Positions 58,386 to 64,000 of a DNA stretch of 64,000 nucleotides are shown one piece after another. The translations under genes were made by a program, and so were the position numbers. This stretch comes from Epinephelus fuscoguttatus (taxonomy: Eukaryota > Chordata > Actinopteri > Perciformes > Serranidae): NCBI RefSeq assembly GCF_011397635.1, contig NC_064757.1, positions 33,703,839 to 33,767,838 on the forward strand, in the 5' to 3' direction. The notes under the pieces were generated by a model. The model was not told where the DNA came from. It did no database searches and worked only from the letters and a program-made list of their open reading frames with translations. The stretch's first letter is position 1. The number at the start of each line of letters is the position of its first letter.

Positions 58386-58639
58386 TATCAGTCGTTACGT
58401 AATAACAACAACATCTGTCATTCAAAGCGAGCTCACACTGCCACCTACTGTCCTGGAGGCGACAAGGCACGGTATGACCCGGCCTACTCTAGTCTGAATC
58501 TCACTCCTCATGCATAAACCCAGTTGTAAAGTGGTAGAAAAGCCAGAAAAAGAGGTGAGTTCACAACATCACTGCCTAAACCTGACCAATCCGGCCAATC
58601 CCCTTTTCCTCTTTTGTTGGGGTATTGTAGGTAGGCAGT

Positions 58640-58702
58640 CTACTGCTTCAGTTTAAGCTGCTCTCCCTCCTGACTGGTGCAGAGGTTCTCTTCATTATAT
58701 TC
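58640..58702 (-). pseudogene. Relic of a zinc-finger gene linker
   Basis: The minus strand encodes [20 protein letters not shown] and then a stop. This matches the exon-2 acidic linker of gene 3 ([14 protein letters not shown]) and gene 1 (CTSQEGEQL) almost exactly. No fingers, acceptor site or first exon accompany it. It is a small remnant of a fourth family member, or a duplicated exon fragment, between genes 2 and 3. Confidence 0.8.
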
Positions 58703-58837
58703 ACAACGAGTATTAAACATGCTGATTGTGCTCCTTATGAATTAAAAAAAGAAAAAAGCACTAAATAGTGAGGGGAAGTGTCTTTATTCTTTGATTTTTG
58801 GGTTGCTGGACAAAGAAAATCCTGACAGTGAGAGCCT

Positions 58838-59400
58838 ACATTTGAGTTGAGGACATCTGCAACTACATACAGCACATGAAGCACTTTTACTGTATTAAAT
58901 TGGAGATATTCCAAAGTAAAAGTCTAATATTTGTACCTTGAAATAGCTAAAATCATTAATACCTAACATGCTAAAAAACACTAACTAAAATGCTGAAAAA
59001 ATCTGAAAATGACTGATATATTTTCCAAAGTAAGAGTCCCACATATCTACCTTGAAACTCAAAACTCCAGGTGCTATAAAAAGAATACTCCGCAATTGCT
59101 TACAATGACTGATCTATTTGAGTTCAGGACGTCTCATACATACTGAAAATCAAACATTTTTACTGTATCATTTAGATTTCATTTTCCAAAGTAAAAGTCC
59201 CACATTTCTTATGTAAAACAGATACAATTCCTAAAACTTTAGGTGCTATAAAGAGACATTACTCCACGGTTCCTGCCATTGATTTATATATTTAAATCTA
59301 GGGCATCTGTGACTACACCAATACTGAAAATCAAGCATTCTTCCTGTATCAGTTTGGAGATTTTCCAAAATAATATACTTATCTGAGTACAGCTAAAATA
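58838..59400. repeat. Diverged tandem repeat (about three units)
   Basis: Words such as TTTTACTGTAT, TTCCAAAGTAAAAGTCCCACAT, GGTGCTATAAA and GACTGATCTATTTGAG recur in the same order, with a period near 200 bp and much divergence. It lies downstream of gene 3 and blends into the flank block that is repeated near 63,100. Confidence 0.6.
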
Positions 59401-60282
59401 CTGTATAGCTGCATTTTAGCGGTATTCAATTTTAAGTACACAGTGTTGTATAATCTTCCTTTAATCTTTGTTAAATTCACAGGACGCTACACTGCTAATT
59501 TTAGAAAGTAAAAAGGACACGAGCAACCATTTTGATAGTCCATTAATCTTTTAATTAACTTATCAAGCAGAAATGTAAAAACTGTTTTGTCTGACATGTA
59601 ACAGTGGTAGTGCATATAAACAGCAAACAGGCACATTTACAGTACATTTAATATCCTTTTTTTTTTTTAATTTAAAAAAAAGGTAACATATAACACTGAT
59701 GTCAGTCACTCTCAAATGTTAAATCTGGCAGAATGTGTCGGAGGCTTTCGAACTTTTATCACTTGAGGTACAAATTCTTGTTAAACTGTAAACTAAAAGT
59801 GATTCAGAGAATTTGGTAAAACTGTAAAGATCACAGCATTATTTTAATTACATTGAACTTGATGTGCTTTTTTTTTTATAAATTTTTTTGATTGAAATGG
59901 TTTCAAAGAAATACTGTTTGCTGACGGAAATGTAAGTAATACAGTTTTAAGTGCTATGTCGTAGGCAACTGGATTTGCTCGGGTTTCTTGAGGATGCTTC
60001 ACCTCTCAGGACAGCACTAAAACAGTCAAATAAAGTAAAACTTTACATTAAGATTTAACGATCTCATCTTAAGTGAAAATATTTACATTCATTTAGAGAT
60101 GTACCTACTGCAAAAGTGTATTTAAATCAGTTAGAGAATACTTCTCCAGAAGAGTTTCAGCTCTATGGTTTCTCCTCAAGGTTTCAATTAAAATCAAACA
60201 CGTGCTGCACTTATGTGGCTCCTCACATCTTCGAGTTCTTGTGGGTTTTGACCGTGAACTTGCGTCACACATATTTTTAAGG
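59401..60282 (-). other. Presumed 3' untranslated/flanking region of zinc-finger gene 3
   Basis: No coding frame is present. The part 59401-59880 is similar to 63150-63870, including TACACTGCTAA, TCTCAAATGTTAAATC versus TCTTAAATGTAAAATC, and CATTATTTTAA. T-rich runs occur near 59659 and 59870. Confidence 0.6.
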
Positions 60283-61616
60283 CTACTTGTCTATGTGCAT
60301 TCTCATATGCTTTGCTAAATAAGACACATCAAAGAATCTTTTTCCACAGATCTTGCAAAGATACGGTTTCTCACCAGTGTGGGCTCTTCTAATGTGAACT
60401 GTCAGGTCACCACTAAGTCTGAAAGCTTTCCCACATGTTGTGCAAACATATGGTTTCTCACCTGTGTGGATCCTCATGTGCTTTTTCAAGTCTGGCCTCC
60501 GACTGAATTTTTTCTCACAGGTGATGCATGAAAATGGCTTCTCACCTGTGTGGATTCTCGTATGAGTTTTCAGTACTGACATATAACCAAATCTCTTCCC
60601 GCAGGTCTTGCAGATGTACGGTTTCTCGCCCGTGTGGGCTCTCATGTGCCTTTTCCACGCTGAGATGTCACAGAATGTTTTCCCACAGGTCTTGCAAAGG
60701 TACGGTTTGTCGCCTGTGTGGATCCTCATGTGGCCTTTCAAGTCACTGCTCTGCCTGAAAGCTCTCCCACATGTTTTGCAAGTATACGGCTTCTCGCCTG
60801 TGTGGATTGTCAAATGCCTTTTCAACACTTGCATGGCGCAGAAGCTTTTCCCGCATGTCTTGCAAAGGTACGGCTTCTCACCTGTGTGCATTCTCATGTG
60901 GAGTTTCAGGGCACTGCTAATTCTGAAACCTTTCCCACAGGCTTTGCACAAATACGGCTTTTTATCTGCGTGGATGAGTAAGTGAGTTTTCAGTACGGAC
61001 ATGTAACCAAATCTTTTCCCGCAGGTCTTGCAAAGGTAAGGTTTCTCACCCGTGTGGATGCTCAAGTGTATACTCAGTTTTGACTCAGACTTAAAATCTT
61101 TCCCACATGTGTCACATTTGAAAGGCCTTTTGTCTGCCTGAGTTTTACGGTGAAGCTCTGACAAATTAAGGCTGTTAACGCTGTCACTGTGACTTCTGCT
61201 TTTGTAATGTCTTTTTTTAGGTTCGGCCTCTGCATCTCTACTCGATTCTGAGTCTCCATGCTTGTCTGCTGTCTGATCCTGGCTCTCAGCTACATGAGAG
61301 CTGTGAGAGAGGAGCTGGTGGTCACTGTGTGCTTCTGGTATGTCGATTACAGACTCTTCCTCCAGAGTTGTATCAGGATTCAAATACAGAGTCTGATCTT
61401 CACTGTGGTCACTTTCCTCATATATTGGAGTCAACATAAAGGTATCGGCCTCCTCCTTCAGTTCAAGCTGCTCTCCCTCCTGACTGGTGCAGAGTTCCTC
61501 CTCTTCCTCTTCCTCTTTAATCTGTGGAGGCTCTGGGTCCTCTTGGTCCAGACTCTCCTGGATACAGAGCTGTTGGTCAGTGAGAACCTCCTCTCCCTTA
61601 CAGACATGTGGGAGCT
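60283..61616 (-). CDS. C2H2 zinc-finger gene 3, terminal coding exon (10 fingers)
   Basis: This exon encodes residues 58-501 of a predicted 501-residue protein. The acceptor is GTCTGTTCCTCCAG at 61617-61630; split codon G|AG gives Glu58, then LPHVCKGEEVLTDQQ. Residues ~58-125 are acidic, with a run of seven Glu, the CTSQEGEQL motif and an ESQDQ...KHGDSES motif further on. There is no tandem repeat linker. Residues 223-498 are ten C2H2 fingers; helix positions -1,2,3,6 read SSKI, YSVT, ISAL, AQVR, QSDG, DSAR, YSVT, RPDK, LGDV, DSYK. Fingers 2 and 7 are identical over 16 residues including the helix. Finger 9 has four residues between the two His instead of three. Most linkers are TGEKP. Inferred role: nuclear DNA-binding regulator, probably repressive. 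Confidence 0.93.
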
Positions 61617-61753
61617 CTGGAGGAACAGACAACAAAGGGAAAATGATGCTGCAGTGATGTGAGCAGGAAAATACAAGCATGTCTTTAAACCATTATGATC
61701 TTATACGAGTCAAACTCCTGTTCATTTTTAAGGACTATTGAGGTTTTCCGCAC
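61617..61753 (-). other. Intron of zinc-finger gene 3 (137 bp, phase 1)
   Basis: The donor is GGATAG|GTGCGG and the acceptor TCCTCCAG|AGCTCC. It is far shorter than the introns of genes 1 and 2, but at the same position and phase. Confidence 0.85.
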
Positions 61754-61925
61754 CTATCCTGTGTAGCTTTATTTCAGGTTTCCACGCGATATCCAACAGT
61801 CTGCGCAGACGCTCAATCTCTTCCTCGTACTCGACGACAGTTTTCTCAAAAACTCCGAATATCTCCTCAGCAGCTACAGCCAGTCGCTCGTTCACAAACT
61901 CTCTCAAATACCCAACAGAAGACAT
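61754..61925 (-). CDS. C2H2 zinc-finger gene 3, first coding exon
   Basis: This exon encodes 57 residues plus one base (172 nt). I chose the ATG at 61925, which has A at -3, because MSSVGYLREFVNERL aligns with the paralogues; an upstream in-frame ATG at 61958 is not conserved. Landmarks are AVAAEEIFGVFEKTV, YEEEIERLRRLLD and KPEIKLHRI. The high charge and heptad-like spacing suggest a coiled coil. It is the closest of the three to the version I recall in other fish zinc-finger proteins. Confidence 0.9.
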
Positions 61926-62381
61926 TGTTTCCACATGACAAACAAAACAAACTAACAAAAGAATTACCGGCGCTGCGACTACAATCTTATCTTCCAGCTA
62001 ATTCATTATGAGCATGCAGCTAACGCTACTAACGGTTCTATTGTTTACTTCCGCCGGTGTCACACTGTTAAGCTCCGACAGTGGACGTGCAGGAGCTTTT
62101 TCTTTCCGCTTCCACCTGATGGCTTTTAATCAAAAATCTGTGCTTAATTTAAGATTAAGGATGCACATCTCACTCGCTTCGTTTAACAAGGACATTTGGT
62201 AGTCATATCCAAACTACTACTTTTAATTGGCAGCCATCTTTGTTGTTACGTGTCAGATAATGATCCCCTATTAGAAACAAATGAACATTAAACGATGAAG
62301 TTCTGACAAGGCTTTATTAATGTTTACGAGCCAGTAGGGCTCTAAATTCTTAGTTTTAAATTTCCGACACCTATGCAAGAT
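61926..62381. other. Upstream region of zinc-finger gene 3
   Basis: This is the presumed promoter, with GC-richer sequence around 61970 and 62050 and no evident TATA box. The next 150 bp up to the tRNA hold nothing I can name. Confidence 0.45.
62043..62053 (-). promoter_or_regulatory. ETS-like site upstream of zinc-finger gene 3
   Basis: The minus strand reads CGGAAGTAAAC about 120 bp upstream of the start codon, identical to the site at 58375-58385. A related CGGAAAG lies at 62103-62109. Function is inferred. Confidence 0.4.
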
Positions 62382-62464
62382 GTCAGGATGGCCGAGCGGT
62401 CTAAGGCGCTGCGTTCAGGTCGCAGTCTCCCCTGGAGGCGTGGGTTCGAATCCCACTTCTGACA
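62382..62464 (+). tRNA. tRNA-Leu (anticodon CAG)
   Basis: An 83-nt class II tRNA. The acceptor stem GTCAGGA pairs with TTCTGAC (one G-U), followed by the discriminator A. The anticodon stem CTGCG/CGCAG frames the loop TTCAGGT with CAG at 62416-62418. A long variable arm (CTCC...GGAG) is typical of tRNA-Leu, and the T loop is GGGTTCGAATCCC. The A box TGGCCGAGCGG (62389-62399) and B box GGTTCGAATCC (62443-62453) are canonical. A TTTT Pol III terminator lies at 62471-62474. It reads CUG codons and looks functional. Confidence 0.96.
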
Positions 62465-62690
62465 GAAAAGTTTTGGGCGCGGTATTAACTCAGCCCATAG
62501 GGACTTAAGTTGGGAACCAACCGACTCGCCTGTTCAAGTCCCCCGACCTGACGAAATATGAAACGTGGCCTGGTGGCTGGAGAGGAGCAAGTTCACCTCC
62601 TGGGCACTGCCCAAGTGCCCTTGTGCAAGTCACCAACCCCCCCGGGTGCCTGACCAAGGTGGAGATATTAATAAAGTATATGTAAAAAAA
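62465..62690 (+). mobile_element. SINE-like sequence abutting the tRNA gene
   Basis: The wording CCCATAGGGACTTAAGTTGGG, GTTCAAGTCCCC (B-box-like), ACGAAATATGAAACGTGG, CTGGTGGCTGGAGAGG and GTTCACCTCCTGGGCACTGCC matches a tRNA-derived SINE I recall as common in fish. It ends in an A/T-rich tail near 62690. No target duplication is evident and the left limit is uncertain (between 62465 and 62480). Confidence 0.65.
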
Positions 62691-64000
62691 TTAGTAATAA
62701 AGACACACTTATTTCAAATTGGTGAGATGAAACATCCAAGGCATATTTTTCCCATAAATGCATCATAGCATTGCAACACATTTGCAAGATGTATTTTTCT
62801 ATAATGATGGTTTTGTTTTCTTTTCAGAGTCAGAAAAAAATTCACAGATGGTCTGGTTTTGCAATGCACCCTAATTTCAACTTTCCACTTAGCACTTTTC
62901 CCCAGTTTATTCATTCTTACTATGTGTTTATATATTGCCCATACACAATACAAGGACTCTAATCCAAATCTGGACCCAAATGCAATTTAATCCAGACCCT
63001 TTATAAGATTTCATGGAACCTGAATCAATTTAAATATCAGCTGCTTAATCCAACCTTCTTGACACTGTAGAAATTTTGCAAGTGGACCACTAGGACATAT
63101 ATTTGAGTATTGCTGATATAAAGCTATACATTAGCAGTGCTCAAGTACAAGTACACAGTGTTTAGACAATGTTTTCATTTCACTGTTTATATAAATCAAG
63201 CAACTTTTTACAATTCGTCAGAACTCTTGTTAAATTCAATTTTTTAAATTTGCTGGATGTTACACTGCTAAATTTATGTATTTACTTGTTTATACGACAA
63301 GGACAAATGCATGAGACATTGCTTCATACGTAAAATACAAAGTAGATACAGGTTTCTACCCATGACTAATTTGCAACCCCTGTCCCTGGTTAGGCTTTTC
63401 GAATTAAACTTTAAGTTATATATAAATATAAAAAGAGTAGGCAGAACTGCTGAGATGTGAAAGTGCATGCAAGAGAGGGTTTATTCTGTTTATAATTATT
63501 GCACTTTTATTCTCTGATATTAACTGGCGCTATTTTCATAATCAGTTAATCACTCATCAATCATCAAACAAAAATGGCAAAGATGAGACAGAACTTGGTC
63601 ACACACAAACGTCAGATAATGCATGAAAATAGCAAAGAGAAGAAGGCATGTTTGTATTTATTGGACTTCTTACATGATCATAAAAACAACAATGGTCAGT
63701 TACTCTTAAATGTAAAATCCACTTCAGGTAAAGATGTGCAGGAGGCTTCATACAGATCCATATACAGAACACATGGTTCTTAAGTACTTATTAAACATAT
63801 TAAATTAAAGTGATTGAGAAACTTCAGAAATCAACATTTGGCACAACCAACATCCATCATGATCACACCATTATTTTAACATCCACTGCAGTGAACTCAC
63901 TGTAAACTCATATTTGTCCTTGATTTGGGAGATTATGATTGCTTTAGACATAATATTGCAAACAAAATAATAAGTAATACAGAGTCATACAAAGGAAAAC
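62691..64000. other. Gene-free right edge, similar to the flank of gene 3
   Basis: No coding frame is recognised. From about 63100 to 63870 the sequence follows 59380-59880 in order: GTACACAGTGTT, then TTGTTAAATTCA, TACACTGCTAA, CTTAAATGTAAAATC, AGTGATTGAGAAA and CATTATTTTAAC. In gene 3 this block lies 400-900 bp beyond the stop codon. Confidence 0.55.

Overview
The window looks like nuclear DNA of a spiny-rayed (percomorph-type) teleost. It is AT-rich, carries a dense load of fish-type interspersed repeats (a Tc1/mariner element, tRNA-derived SINEs, hAT-like and other MITEs, a truncated LINE, CA/TA/TATC microsatellites), and ends in a cluster of C2H2 zinc-finger genes whose N-terminal exon is, as far as I recall, typical of such fish. 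The species is not identified.

Bases 1 to about 44,000 hold no host gene that I can recognise. The only intact reading frame there is the transposase of a complete Tc1/mariner element (2409-4038). It has a DD38E catalytic triad, TA target duplications and near-identical ~270 bp inverted repeats, so it looks young. The rest is unannotated AT-rich DNA with nested mobile-element debris: a MITE present twice (7098 and 17377, the second inside another repeat), a foldback element (26136-26876), two tRNA-derived SINEs with perfect target duplications (22477 and 28429), a non-autonomous hAT with an 8-bp duplication (41470), several MITE copies and a 60-bp-unit minisatellite (43995-44845).

Bases 45,080 to 61,925 hold three minus-strand, two-exon C2H2 zinc-finger genes, arranged head to tail. 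In each, exon 1 codes for 57 residues plus one base (172 nt, intron phase 1). Exon 2 carries an acidic linker and then the fingers. Predicted proteins are 629 aa (8 fingers), 1000 aa (8 fingers) and 501 aa (10 fingers). The first two are clear paralogues and carry an in-frame coding minisatellite of a shared Ser/Thr/Lys/Pro consensus: about 12 units in the first, about 30 in the second. A 63-bp relic of another such gene lies at 58640-58702. The right edge (about 63,100-63,870) resembles the flank downstream of the third gene, which predicts a further zinc-finger gene just beyond the window.

A 5'-truncated LINE (49818-51178) and a short Myb/SANT-like relic (52240-52443) lie between the first two zinc-finger genes. 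A tRNA-Leu(CAG) gene (62382-62464) follows the cluster, next to a SINE-like sequence. The proteins are most simply read as nuclear DNA-binding repressors of a rapidly duplicating family. A link to control of the surrounding mobile elements is inference from what is known of such families, not something the sequence shows.
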